From an uncultured Clostridia bacterium (lineage in GTDB: Bacteria > Bacillota > Clostridia > Christensenellales > CAG-138): a DNA stretch of 64,000 nt. The position numbers and the translations under genes were made by a program. The notes beneath the pieces are model-generated. The model was not told the DNA's origin. It saw only the letters and a program-made list of their open reading frames with translations, and searched no databases. How positions within the stretch are numbered: position 1 is the first letter of the stretch; every line of letters starts with the position of its first letter. Below are positions 34,793 through 43,964 of the stretch, piece after piece. The stretch lies in assembly GCA_944366945.1 (NCBI GenBank), contig CALVWJ010000014.1:1-64000 (forward strand), written 5' to 3'.

Positions 34793-36118
34793 ATGTGCAA
34801 CGTGCTCTATGAAGACAACCACCTGCTTGTGGTGGAAAAACCCCCTAACCTCCCCGTGCAGGCCGATTCCTCCGGGGATGCAGACCTGCTCACGCACGCC
34901 AAGGCTTACATCGGCAAAAAATACAACAAGCCCGGCGCGGTTTACCTGGGCCTTGTGCACCGGCTGGACCGCCCCGTGGGCGGCGTGCTGGTGCTTGCGC
35001 GCACCTCCAAGGCGGCAGCGCGGCTCTGCGCGGCGTTTGCCGGGCACAGAGGCGTGGCAAAGCGTTACTGCGCGCTGGTGTGCGGCGCGCCCCGGGCGGA
35101 AGCGAAGCTTGAAGGCTGGATTGCCCGCGATGAAGCAACCGGCGATGCGCGCCTAACTGCGCCCCATGCGCCCGGCGCAAAGCCGGCCTCCCTCTCCTAC
35201 CGCCTTGTGGCACAAGCGGGCGATCTTTCCCTGCTCGACATCAATCTTTATACCGGCCGCCACCACCAGATCCGCGTGCAGCTTGCCGGGGCCGGCATCC
35301 CCATCTGGGGCGACCAGCGTTACAACCCGGCGGCAAAACCCGGGCAGCAGATCGCGCTCTGGGCCTATTCCCTTACGCTCGAGCATCCCACAAAAAAGGA
35401 ACCCATGACCTTTACATCCCTGCCGCACGGCGGCGCCTGGGCGCCCTTTGCAGCGGAGCTCGCCGGGCTTTCCTCGGGCGTGCGCGTGGTTTATGCGGAT
35501 GCGGACATCCTCGTTGCGGACAAGCCGCGGGGCATGGCCGTAGCCATGGCGGACGGCGGCGCAGACACGCTGGAGGAACGGCTTTGTGCAGCCTATGGCC
35601 CCCTGCGCCCGGTGCACCGGCTGGACGTTGCAACCGCCGGGCTCGTGCTTTTTGCGCGCAATGCCGAAGCGGAAGCGGCGCTTTCCGAAGCCATCCGCAG
35701 CCGCACCATTCGCAAGTTTTACCGCTGCACCGTGCGCGGCACGCCTTCCCCTTCGGAAGCCACGGCGCGCGCCTGGCTCCAAAAGGACGCGGCCCATGCA
35801 CACGTTGTGCTCTATGATGCGCCGCATCCGGGCGCAAAGGAAATTCTAACGCAGTACCGCGTGCTGCGCACGGACGGCGCCAGCGCTCTATGCGAAATCG
35901 AGCTCATCACCGGGCGCACGCACCAGATTCGCGCGCACATGGCCCACCTTGGCCACCCGCTCCTCGGGGACGACCATTACGGCGACCGCGCCTGGAACCG
36001 CGCCATGCGGGCGGATGCGCTTGCGCTCACCGCCGTGCGGCTCGTGCTGCACTTCCCCCCGGGGAGCTACCTTGCCCGGCTGGAGGGCAAAACGATCGCG
36101 CTTGAACCGGAAGCCTAG
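34793..36118 (+). CDS. Tandem fusion of two RluA-family pseudouridine synthases
   Basis: The 441-residue protein contains two complete RluA-type domains, residues about 3-215 and 225-435. Each has its own catalytic aspartate: HRLDRPVGGVLVL (D59) and HRLDVATAGLVLF (D278). Each also has the RxHQIR substrate-binding motif (TGRHHQIRVQLAGAG and TGRTHQIRAHMAHLG). Single-domain proteins are the rule in the family, so this one may modify two uridines or act as a built-in pseudodimer. No frameshift is seen. The start ATG has no clear ribosome site because the upstream terminator occupies that position; a GTG at 34757 is an alternative. Confidence 0.88.
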   Translation: MCNVLYEDNHLLVVEKPPNLPVQADSSGDADLLTHAKAYIGKKYNKPGAVYLGLVHRLDRPVGGVLVLARTSKAAARLCAAFAGHRGVAKRYCALVCGAPRAEAKLEGWIARDEATGDARLTAPHAPGAKPASLSYRLVAQAGDLSLLDINLYTGRHHQIRVQLAGAGIPIWGDQRYNPAAKPGQQIALWAYSLTLEHPTKKEPMTFTSLPHGGAWAPFAAELAGLSSGVRVVYADADILVADKPRGMAVAMADGGADTLEERLCAAYGPLRPVHRLDVATAGLVLFARNAEAEAALSEAIRSRTIRKFYRCTVRGTPSPSEATARAWLQKDAAHAHVVLYDAPHPGAKEILTQYRVLRTDGASALCEIELITGRTHQIRAHMAHLGHPLLGDDHYGDRAWNRAMRADALALTAVRLVLHFPPGSYLARLEGKTIALEPEA

Positions 36119-36579
36119 GCGCACGGCTGCTGCGGGCACGTAATCGCGCCATGCAAGGGCCTTCCCTGCCGGCGCATATGCCGCCTTGGCGTCCGCGCTG
36201 CCCTTCCGCCGGCCTTGCCAAGGCCGCCGGCACGGTTTCGGATTTGAAACGGCCATCGTGCGCGACGTGCTTGCAAGGCGCCGTCCTTTTCGGGGCGCTG
36301 CCCCGGGAGACTGTCGCCCTAAAGGGGAGCAGGTTCGGGCAGCTGCATTGCCATCGCCGGAAAAAAGGATGCAGCGGGCATGCCTGTCCCTCTTTCGCGC
36401 GCCTGCCCGCTTCGGGGATGCAGCGCCAATTGCAGCCCCGGCGCCGGAAGGGCGGCTGCCCTGCCTGCGTCCGTCCGCCTTGCGCCAAAACATATGGTGC
36501 CGAAACGAACCGGCGTTTTCCTATGCTACCGCCCCTTTGAGAGGGGGCTCTTGATTTTCAGCGATGCAGAGGTGTGTTT
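36119..36579. other. Intergenic region, no gene seen
   Basis: The 461 bases between the RluA fusion and the serine dehydratase operon hold open frames in several phases, but none has a ribosome site or family resemblance. No glycine riboswitch core was recognised. Confidence 0.4.
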
Positions 36580-37242
36580 ATGCAGAATTTCAGCCTGTTT
36601 GACATCATCGGCCCGCGCATGGTGGGCCCATCCAGCTCGCATACTGCGGGCGCGGCAAAACTTGGCCACATGGCCTGGAAAATCGCGCGCGGGGATGTAA
36701 AGGAAGCTGAGCTCACCCTTTACGGCTCGTTTGCCACCACCGGGCGCGGCCACGGCACGGACAAAGCGCTCGTTGCGGGCATCCTCGGCCTTGCGCCGGA
36801 CGATGCGCGGCTGCGCTATTCCATGCTGCTGGCTCAAGAGGCGGGCGTTGCCGTGCGCGTTGCCTTCAGCGATGAAGAGCCGGACCACCCCAACACGGCG
36901 CGCATCCGCATCACCGGCGCGGACGGCAAGGTGACCGAAGTGGTCGGGGCTTCGATCGGCGGCGGGAACATCCGCATCACGGAGATCAACGGCATGGCAG
37001 TGGAGCTTTCCGGCGAATACCCCACGCTCATCGTGCGCCATACGGACGTGCCAGGCGTGATCAACGACGTCACGAGCATCCTTGCGCGGGAAAAGATCAA
37101 CGTTGCATTCATGCGCGTGTTCCGCCAGGCGCGCCGGGCCGATGCCTGCATGGTCATTGAAACCGACACGCCCGTGCTCGAGCGCACGCGGCAGCTGATC
37201 CTTGAATGGTGTCCGCAGACGACGGAGGTATTTACGATATGA
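36580..37242 (+). CDS. sdaAB: L-serine dehydratase, iron-sulfur-dependent, beta subunit
   Basis: The 220-residue subunit pairs with SdaAA to deaminate L-serine to pyruvate. The N-terminal half has the GPSSSHTAGA motif (about residues 17-26) and the GRGHGTDKALVAGILG segment. The C-terminal part from about residue 148 is an ACT domain (TLIVRHTDVPGVINDVTSILA). The ATG follows AGAGGTG; a GTG two codons upstream is possible. Its stop overlaps the sdaAA start (ATGA), so the subunits are translationally coupled. Confidence 0.94.
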   Translation: MQNFSLFDIIGPRMVGPSSSHTAGAAKLGHMAWKIARGDVKEAELTLYGSFATTGRGHGTDKALVAGILGLAPDDARLRYSMLLAQEAGVAVRVAFSDEEPDHPNTARIRITGADGKVTEVVGASIGGGNIRITEINGMAVELSGEYPTLIVRHTDVPGVINDVTSILAREKINVAFMRVFRQARRADACMVIETDTPVLERTRQLILEWCPQTTEVFTI

Positions 37243-38153
37243 AATCCGAAACAAAAGCGTACCTGTTTACCAAAGGGGTGGACTTGATCGCGCTCTGCCG
37301 CGCGGAAGCGCTCCCCATCAGCGAGGTCATGCTGCGCCGCGAGCTGGCGCTTGCAGACATGCCGCGCGAAACGGTGCTTGCGGAACTGCGCGAAACGCTT
37401 GCGACCATGCGCGCATCTGTAGAGCAGGGGCTTTCCGAACAAAAAAGCTCCATCAGCGGGCTTACCGGCGGCGATGCGGAACGCCTGTGCAGCTATGCCG
37501 GCCGGGCGCTCATGGGCGAGGTGATGGCCAACAGCGTCGCCGCAAGCATGGCGGTGGTTGAGGTCAATGCTTCCATGGGCCGCATCGTAGCGGCGCCCAC
37601 GGCGGGCGCAAGCGGCATCCTGCCCGGCGTGCTCCTTACGCTGGCGAAAACCCGGGGCTGGGACGACGACGCGCTGCTGCGCGGCCTGCTTACCGCAGGC
37701 GCGATCGGCATGCTCATCGCCTGCGGCGCCAGCATCAGCGGTGCGGAGGGCGGCTGCCAGGCGGAAACCGGCACGGGTGCCGCCATGGCTGCGGCATCGC
37801 TTGTAGAGCTTTCCGGCGGCACGCCTTCGCAGGCGCTGCATGCGGCGGCCATCGCGCTCAAGAACGTGATGGGCCTCGTCTGCGACCCGGTGGCCGGGCT
37901 CGTGGAATGCCCCTGCATCAAGCGCAATGCGCTTGGGGCCGCAAACGCGATTCTCTCCGCGGACCTTGCCCTCGCTGGCATCGAAAGCCTCATCCCGTTC
38001 GATGAAGTCATCTCGGCCATGAAGAGCGTGGGCCGCGCAATGTCCCCGGACTTAAGGGAAACCGCCCGCGGCGGCATCGCCGCGACGCCCACGGGCAAAG
38101 CGCTTCAGCGCGCCCTGTTCGGCCAGGGTGAAGAGCCCGAGCGCATCGGGTAA
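37239..38153 (+). CDS. sdaAA: L-serine dehydratase, iron-sulfur-dependent, alpha subunit
   Basis: The 304-residue subunit carries the oxygen-labile [4Fe-4S] cluster that activates serine. Candidate ligand cysteines lie in SGAEGGCQAETG and VCDPVAGLVECPC. The APTAGASGILPGVL segment is the family signature. The gene overlaps sdaAB by four bases. Serine-derived pyruvate fits the amino-acid-fermenting lifestyle implied by the ornithine and glycine genes in this window. Confidence 0.95.
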   Translation: MKSETKAYLFTKGVDLIALCRAEALPISEVMLRRELALADMPRETVLAELRETLATMRASVEQGLSEQKSSISGLTGGDAERLCSYAGRALMGEVMANSVAASMAVVEVNASMGRIVAAPTAGASGILPGVLLTLAKTRGWDDDALLRGLLTAGAIGMLIACGASISGAEGGCQAETGTGAAMAAASLVELSGGTPSQALHAAAIALKNVMGLVCDPVAGLVECPCIKRNALGAANAILSADLALAGIESLIPFDEVISAMKSVGRAMSPDLRETARGGIAATPTGKALQRALFGQGEEPERIG

Positions 38154-38240
38154 CAGGATTGCCCTGTTCCCAGCGCGCAACTGCTTCAGATTTCAAGCGA
38201 ACCGAAAAGCCCTGCTTTGCGCCACCATCCGTAAGGAAAC

Positions 38241-38552
38241 CGCATGGCGGTTTGCCGGCGCCCGCAATTGCCGCGCAGGCACCGCATGTTTCGCGTCATG
38301 GCATCGTCCCTTGGATGGTTTCGGGCCTGCCGCGCATTGTGCCCTTTTCGCGCGAAGCATCATGGCGCTTTTCCGCCCATCCTTTGCCGGGGTAAGAAAA
38401 TCGCATGGCGGTTTGCCGGCGCCCGCGATTGCCGCGCAGGCACCGCATGTTTCGCGTCATGGCATCGTCCCTTGGATGGTTTCGGGCCTGCCGCGCATTG
38501 TGCCCTTTTCGCGCGAAGCATCATGGCGCTTTTCCGTCCGCCCTTTGCCGGA
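38241..38552. repeat. Tandem direct duplication, 161-bp period
   Basis: Two copies starting at 38241 and 38402 (both beginning CGCATGGCGGTTTGCCGG) agree over about 150 bases with only a few differences, such as CAATTG versus CGATTG and a small change near the end. The block lies outside any gene and has no inverted ends. Confidence 0.9.
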
Positions 38553-39239
38553 GTTTTGCACCATGCTATGCTCCAAATGCTTTCCGTTTTGAGCAGCATA
38601 AAGCGCAGGATCCAGCTTTTTCCTTTTCAGCAAGTTGAATGTTTTTTAAAAGGCAACATGCGGCCAAGCGCAGGCGTTTTGATGGCAAAGGATATTCCAA
38701 AACATACGAGGTTGGCTTGCAGGCTCGGCATAAAGCCAGCCTGCTTCTCTTTTCTCTTGAAAAAGGCAGGAGTTTACGGGGGCAAATGGATCCAACAGAG
38801 CAGAGCGATATTCACAAAAAGCAGGCCATGGTTGCTGCGTTTCTGCGGGTGTATTCGGTTCCATGTTGAGGCCACGCCTCTAAGCAGAGAGACAATGGGA
38901 TATGCATGCCCACTCGCCCAAGGCAAAGCAAGGGTTTGGCTTCATCTCCAATGCCCTGGCATTCCATTCTATTTCAAAAAGGCCAGGCGAACCGTTTCGG
39001 GTTCGTCCGGCCCTTCGCTTTTTTACGGGCATCTTCTTTCAAGAAAAGGTTGCGGAACGGCGATGTTCCAACCGGGCTGCGCGGCGAAACATGCTTCATA
39101 TTTTCATGCGCAGCACATGCTTCCCCGTTTCACCCGCAAGGAAGGCATGCGGACCACCAGGCACGCGGCAGGCCGGCATTGGAGGTTCCTTTGGCGAAGG
39201 CTTAGGCTATGTGCCTCCTGCGCAGCCCCCGCTCCATAC
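38553..39239. other. Rest of a 1.1-kb gap, no gene seen
   Basis: A plus-strand frame stays open for about 400 codons from 38244 across this gap and into the end of nagZ. Its Cys/Arg/His-rich composition and lack of a ribosome site argue that it is not coding. Confidence 0.45.
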
Positions 39240-40829
39240 TCAAACGCCCTGCAAGCGCACCGGGCAAAGGCCATTGCAGCGTCCTGTTTCAAATGCCGTA
39301 AGCACAGCGGCCGCCGAAAGGCGCGTGTATTCATATGCGGCGATCACCGCATCCGCCTTTTCTACGAGCGCTGTATCATAGGGCCCGCCCAGCAGCACTG
39401 CAACAAGCGGAACCCCGCTTTCCGAAAGCTGCGCAAGAAGTGCCTGCTGCCAGCTTGAAAACCGCGCTTCCCTTAGGCAAAGCACGTTCACGGCGAACTG
39501 GCCGGGTTCGAGCGCATGCGCCGCCTCCGATACGGTTTGCGCGTGCCAGCCAAAGCGCGCCTGCGCCATCGCAGCAAGGTTTACGCGCGGCGCGTCCAGT
39601 TCAACCCCCGTGCGGGCATACGCCTCCGGGGCAAGGATGCGCACCTGCGCGCCCATATGCGCAAGGGCGGGGTTTAGCGCGCCGGAGATTCGGGTGATGC
39701 TGGATTCGGCAAGTTTCACGTGAAACAATGCGGCTTCCTTATCCGCAGCACATGCCTGCGCCGCTTGCAGGTCCGGCTCCGCGGGCGCCGCGGTTAAGCC
39801 CAGCTTTTGCTTGGCTGCAAGGATGCGCGCGCAGGAAGCTTCGATGCGCGCGCGCGGCAGGCGACCGGATTCCACGGCTGCAAGCAGGCCCTGCGCAGCT
39901 TCCGCCACGGCTTCATAGGTATGCGAAATGGTTAGGATGTCGCAGCCGGCTTCCACCGCGCGCACGGCGGCTTCTCCCCGGTCATACAGCGCGGTAAGCG
40001 CGCCCATCTCCATGCAATCCGTAAACACGAGCCCCGAAAACCCCAGCTCTTGCCGGAGCAGCCCGTTCACCACGCGCGGCGAAAGCGTGCCGGGAACATC
40101 GGCCTCCCCCTCGAGCGCGCGGCACACCAGGTGCGCGGTCATCACGCCTGCATCCGCGCCAAAGCGGGCGGCGTATGCGGCAAAGGGCGCCCACTCGGTC
40201 TTTGCAAGCGCGTCGCGTTCCGCGCAGTTGATGGGAAGCCCAATATGGGAATCCACAGCGACGTTGCCATGCCCCGGGAAATGCTTGCACACGGGCATTA
40301 CGCCGCCTGCGCGCAGCCCTTCTGCCATCGCGAGGCCGCACGCGGTCACGGTTTCGGGCGTATCACCATAGGCGCGCACGCCGATGACGGGATTCTTCGG
40401 CTCGCTGTTCACATCGAGCACCGGCGCAAAGTTCACGTTGACGCCGAGCGCGCGGAGCGCCGCGCCGCAGCGCCTCCCCACCTCCTTTATCGCGGAAATA
40501 TCTCCGCCCGCAGCGGCATGGGTGGCGGCAGCAAGCGCCATGGCGCCCGGGAACGCCAGCGCTCCCTCGTGGGCACGCAGCACGGTTCCGCCCTCCTGGT
40601 CTATGGCGATGAGGGGCGCAATCCCCAGCCGCGCATACGCCATGCTCGAAAGCGCGCCGCAGAGCTGTGCCGTTTCCGCGGCAGGGCCAATGTTGCGTGC
40701 AAACAGGATAAAATTTCCAACGTCGTATTCTTCCATAAGGCGCAGCGCCTGCGCATCGGGCATGGCGGCGCCGGGGAAGCCCGCAAGGAGCATCTGGCCG
40801 ATCATCTGGCGTATTGACAGGTTTTGCAT
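39240..40829 (-). CDS. nagZ: Glycoside hydrolase family 3, NagZ-like beta-N-acetylhexosaminidase
   Basis: The 529-residue protein has the GH3 N-terminal barrel with IAIDQEGGTV, NVNFAPVLDVN and the NagZ His-containing loop KHFPGHGNVAVDSH; the nucleophile is the Asp of FTDCMEMGAL. A C-terminal alpha/beta sandwich follows (about residues 370-529), as in Gram-positive NagZ. It probably removes GlcNAc from muropeptides. No signal peptide is evident. The ATG follows GGAGGG. A parS-like site is embedded in the coding sequence at 39712. Confidence 0.9.
   Translation of the reverse strand: MQNLSIRQMIGQMLLAGFPGAAMPDAQALRLMEEYDVGNFILFARNIGPAAETAQLCGALSSMAYARLGIAPLIAIDQEGGTVLRAHEGALAFPGAMALAAATHAAAGGDISAIKEVGRRCGAALRALGVNVNFAPVLDVNSEPKNPVIGVRAYGDTPETVTACGLAMAEGLRAGGVMPVCKHFPGHGNVAVDSHIGLPINCAERDALAKTEWAPFAAYAARFGADAGVMTAHLVCRALEGEADVPGTLSPRVVNGLLRQELGFSGLVFTDCMEMGALTALYDRGEAAVRAVEAGCDILTISHTYEAVAEAAQGLLAAVESGRLPRARIEASCARILAAKQKLGLTAAPAEPDLQAAQACAADKEAALFHVKLAESSITRISGALNPALAHMGAQVRILAPEAYARTGVELDAPRVNLAAMAQARFGWHAQTVSEAAHALEPGQFAVNVLCLREARFSSWQQALLAQLSESGVPLVAVLLGGPYDTALVEKADAVIAAYEYTRLSAAAVLTAFETGRCNGLCPVRLQGV
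39712..39727. promoter_or_regulatory. parS-like site inside nagZ
   Basis: AGTTTCACGTGAAACA differs from the consensus parS 16-mer only at the first base. It encodes part of LFHVKLAES in NagZ. Confidence 0.75.
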
Positions 40830-40918
40830 ATGCGCGTCCCTCCAGATCAGTAATATTGGATATGTCGTTTCATTTATTTTGAACGCAGCGGGTGGAGAAG
40901 TCAACCATCGCGGGCAGG

Positions 40919-40948
40919 TTTGCGCCTTTGCGAATGTTTTGGTATAAT
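40919..40948 (+). promoter_or_regulatory. Extended -10 promoter directly at the M23 gene start
   Basis: TGG-TATAAT (the -10 at 40943-40948) with a weak TTTGCG -35 at 18 bases. The -10 ends six bases before the likely start codon. Confidence 0.55.
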
Positions 40949-40954
40949 GTCGCT

Positions 40955-42166
40955 ATGAAAGAACAGGAACCGAAACAGGAACAGGAATCCTTTGACTTCG
41001 ACGAAGCGGAGCGCCCGGCATCCAAGCGGCGCATGGGGCCGCTTGGTTTTGTTGTGCTCGGCCTTGCCCTGTTGCTCATCGGCGCTGGGGCAGCAGCCGT
41101 TTCTACGCGCGGCCTGCCCGCATGGCCCACGCGCATGACGCAAGCCATGGCCGAACCGGATACCCCCGCCCCCGTTGCTTCGCCCACGCCCGCAGTTGCG
41201 CAAACGGCGGCGCCTTCTGAAACGGCTGCGCAGGATGTGCAAGCCGGCGCGGAATTTGAGCGCACGGCTTTTGTGGTGGATGGCGTGGCGATCGGCGTGC
41301 TTGCAAGCGAGGAGGCCGCAGAGGCTGCCGAGCAGGAGGCAATCGCCTGGTTTGAGCTGCAGGTTCTCGGCAGCGGCACGCTGGAAACCACCGTGGAAAA
41401 TGAGATCTCCTTTGCGCCTGCGCGCGATTATCCCGAGGCAGCCGATATGACGCTCGATGCGGTCTTTGCCTTTTTGACGGGGCCGGACACCCCGCTCTCC
41501 GTGCGCTCCACGCTCACGGAGGAAACCATTTCCTATACCCCGCATGAAAGCGTAACGGAAAAGGATGACACGCTCCTTGCCGGCACGCGCATCATCCTGC
41601 GCTATGGCACGGATGGCGAAACCCACACCGTGACCACGCGCACGTTTTTAAACGGCGTTGCGGAGGGCGATGCGCAAACCGTAACCATCACCGCCCGCGA
41701 GCCGGTGGATGCGCTCGTGCGCGTAGGCACGCAGGAGGTGGACCCGGAAGCCGAACCGGGCAAGCGGGAAGGCGAACGCGGGAAGGATGCAGGAGAGCTT
41801 ACCTTTGCAAGCCCCACCGAAGAAGGTGACATCGCGTCCAATTATGGCCAACGGGCAGGCGTGCTGCACCTTGGGCTGGACTACAGTGGCGCGCTGGGCG
41901 ACACGGTCTACGCTTCCTGCGGCGGCATAGTCGTCAGCGCAATCGAGCGCGGCGGCTATGGCCTCATGGTTGAGATTGACCATGGGGATGGGTTCGTGAC
42001 GCGCTATGCGCATCTTGACAGCATTTCCGTTGCAATTGGGGATGTGGTTGCGCAGGGCGATGCCATCGGCACCCTTGGCAGCAGCGGCAATTGCAGCACA
42101 CCGCACCTGCACTTTGAACTGCGTATCGACGGAATTGCCTATAATCCGAGGTATTACCTCGACTAA
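40955..42166 (+). CDS. Membrane-anchored M23 (LytM-type) endopeptidase with G5-like domain
   Basis: The 403-residue protein has a short cytoplasmic tail, one membrane helix (about residues 31-52), a Pro/Thr/Ala-rich linker, a G5-like beta domain at about 210-275 (TRIILRYGTDGE ... PVDALVRVGTQE) and a C-terminal M23 peptidase. The zinc ligands are in HLGLDYSG and HLHFEL, with the catalytic His in YAHLDS. It should cleave peptidoglycan cross-links outside the membrane. No ribosome site precedes the ATG; a -10 box sits six bases before it, so the mRNA may be leaderless. A GTG at 40892 is the alternative start. Confidence 0.85.
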   Translation: MKEQEPKQEQESFDFDEAERPASKRRMGPLGFVVLGLALLLIGAGAAAVSTRGLPAWPTRMTQAMAEPDTPAPVASPTPAVAQTAAPSETAAQDVQAGAEFERTAFVVDGVAIGVLASEEAAEAAEQEAIAWFELQVLGSGTLETTVENEISFAPARDYPEAADMTLDAVFAFLTGPDTPLSVRSTLTEETISYTPHESVTEKDDTLLAGTRIILRYGTDGETHTVTTRTFLNGVAEGDAQTVTITAREPVDALVRVGTQEVDPEAEPGKREGERGKDAGELTFASPTEEGDIASNYGQRAGVLHLGLDYSGALGDTVYASCGGIVVSAIERGGYGLMVEIDHGDGFVTRYAHLDSISVAIGDVVAQGDAIGTLGSSGNCSTPHLHFELRIDGIAYNPRYYLD

Positions 42167-42182
42167 CGCGCGTTCTGCCGGC

Positions 42183-42211
42183 TTGCCGGAATGCGCGCAG
42201 GATGATACAAT
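42183..42211 (+). promoter_or_regulatory. Promoter of the FmdB-like/murA pair
   Basis: TTGCCG and TACAAT are 17 bases apart, 57 bases before the FmdB-like start codon. Confidence 0.5.
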
Positions 42212-42267
42212 AAAGTCCGCATTTTATATACTTGCTATATACTTGTTTGGGAAAGAAGGAAAAAACC

Positions 42268-42462
42268 ATGGCGCTGTTGAAATTCCGCTGCAAATCCTGC
42301 GGCAAGGTGTTTGATGAACTGGTCTCCTCCGCTGCGCTCGCGCAGGTGAAGTGCCCAGTATGCGGCGGCAAAACCGAGCGCGCATATGAGGGCAAATGCG
42401 TGCGCGCAGGGCAGGGCGGCTGCAGCGGGAGCTGCGCAAGCTGCGCGGGCTGCAAGCATTGA
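42268..42462 (+). CDS. FmdB-family zinc-ribbon protein
   Basis: The 64-residue protein has the FmdB ribbon: FRCKSCGKVFDEL with C-X2-C followed by KCPVCGG with the second C-X2-C. A Cys/Gly-rich tail (GGCSGSCASCAGCKH) adds further possible metal ligands. The family is thought to act in gene regulation, with no defined role here. GAAGGAAAAAACC precedes the ATG. It is 32 bases upstream of murA and probably co-transcribed. Confidence 0.8.
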   Translation: MALLKFRCKSCGKVFDELVSSAALAQVKCPVCGGKTERAYEGKCVRAGQGGCSGSCASCAGCKH

Positions 42463-42494
42463 CCGGCCCGGAAAACGACGTTGAAGGAGAACCT

Positions 42495-43760
42495 ATGGCG
42501 CATTTTGTGATAAACGGCGGGCACAGGCTGGAAGGCAGCGTGACCATTGGCGGCGCAAAAAACGCCGCTGTGGCGATCATCCCGGCCGTCATTCTTGCAG
42601 GGGAAAGCTGCGTGGTGGAAAACCTGCCGCAGATTGAGGATGTGCGCATTCTGGAGCAGATTTTGCGGCACATGGGCGCAAATGTGGATTTCACGCCGGA
42701 TGGCGCGATGCGCGTTGACCCAAAAGGGATCAACACCAACACCGTTACGTTTGACATGGTGAGCCGCCTGCGCGCTTCCTATTACCTGCTGGGGGCGATG
42801 CTTGGCCGTTATGGTCATGCGGAGATCGCCTTGCCCGGCGGCTGCTCCATCGGCCAACGCCCCATCGATCAGCACATCAAGGGCATGCGCGCGCTTGGTG
42901 CAGATGTTGTAATCGAGCGCGGCGTGGTAAAGGCGCATGCAAAGAAGCTCGTCGGTGCAGAGATCTACCTGGACGTGGTCAGCGTAGGCGCAACAATCAA
43001 CATCATGCTCGCCGCCGTCGGCGCACAAGGGCAGACGATCATCTCCAATGCAGCAAAAGAGCCGCATGTGGTAGACGTGGCCAACTTCCTCAACATGATG
43101 GGCGCCTCCGTAAAGGGCGCTGGCACGGATGTAATCCGCATTCTCGGCGGGCGGAAGCTGCACGGCTGCACCTATGCAATCATTCCGGATCAGATTGAGG
43201 CTGGCACATTCATGATCGCCGCGGCTGCTACCCATGGGGATGTTGTGATTAACAACGTCATTCCCACCCACCTGGAAGCAATCTCCGCAAAGCTGATGGA
43301 GAGCGGCGCGCAGGTAATCGAGGGGGATGACGGACGTGATTTCTTCATCCGCGTCAGCAGCAACAGCCGTGCACGCGCGGTCAACATCAAGACCCTTCCC
43401 TATCCCGGTTTCCCAACCGATCTGCAGCAGCCCATGATGGCCTACCTTTCCACGGCGCAGGGCAACAGTTTCGTTGTAGAAAATATCTTTGAAGACCGCT
43501 TCAACCATGTGGCGGAGCTGCAGCGCATGGGCGCCAACATCACGCTCAATGCGCGTACTGCCATGATCGAAGGTGTAGCGCAGCTTTCCGGCGCTCCCCT
43601 GTTTGCAACCGATCTGCGCGCAGGTGCAGCGTTGATCGTGGCAGCGCTTGCCGCTGAAGGCCAGAGCCAGGTGCACAACATTGGGTATATCGACCGGGGA
43701 TATGAATTCTTTGAGCAGAAGCTGCGTGCACTCGGCGCGGATATTGAGCGGGTGGAATAA
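42495..43760 (+). CDS. murA: UDP-N-acetylglucosamine 1-carboxyvinyltransferase
   Basis: The 421-residue enzyme performs the first committed step of peptidoglycan synthesis, adding enolpyruvate to UDP-GlcNAc. The catalytic cysteine is C117 in LPGGCSIGQRPID, so fosfomycin sensitivity is expected. GGAKNAAVAII near the N terminus and the closing GYIDRGYEFFEQKLRALGA match the family. GAAGGAGA precedes the ATG. A terminator follows about 90 bases downstream. Confidence 0.96.
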   Translation: MAHFVINGGHRLEGSVTIGGAKNAAVAIIPAVILAGESCVVENLPQIEDVRILEQILRHMGANVDFTPDGAMRVDPKGINTNTVTFDMVSRLRASYYLLGAMLGRYGHAEIALPGGCSIGQRPIDQHIKGMRALGADVVIERGVVKAHAKKLVGAEIYLDVVSVGATINIMLAAVGAQGQTIISNAAKEPHVVDVANFLNMMGASVKGAGTDVIRILGGRKLHGCTYAIIPDQIEAGTFMIAAAATHGDVVINNVIPTHLEAISAKLMESGAQVIEGDDGRDFFIRVSSNSRARAVNIKTLPYPGFPTDLQQPMMAYLSTAQGNSFVVENIFEDRFNHVAELQRMGANITLNARTAMIEGVAQLSGAPLFATDLRAGAALIVAALAAEGQSQVHNIGYIDRGYEFFEQKLRALGADIERVE

Positions 43761-43846
43761 GCGCTGGACGTGTTTGCATGCATCGTTTCGGTTTTCTTTG
43801 TTACCCTCTGCTCTATGCGGATTCGTGCTTTTAGGAAATTTCATTG

Positions 43847-43870
43847 AAGGCGGCTTGAAGAGCCGCCTTT
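43847..43870 (+). terminator. Terminator after murA
   Basis: AAGGCGGCT and AGCCGCCTT form a 9-bp stem with a 5-nt loop, followed by a weak TTT tract. Confidence 0.7.
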
Positions 43871-43964
43871 GCCTTCTGTACGGAGGCGCTGCGGCGTTAT
43901 ATTTCCCGGGAAATCGCCCGATTTCCCCATTTTTGCACAACACATTTTAGAAAGGAACTTTTCC

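Noticed and set aside
38154..39239. Insertion sequence or transposon remnant
   Set aside because: No transposase motif, terminal inverted repeat or target duplication is visible around the tandem repeat.
38244..39458. A 404-codon plus-strand open frame in the gap after sdaAA
   Set aside because: It spans the recent tandem duplication, is Cys/Arg/His-rich, lacks a ribosome site and runs into the antisense of nagZ, whose identity is certain.
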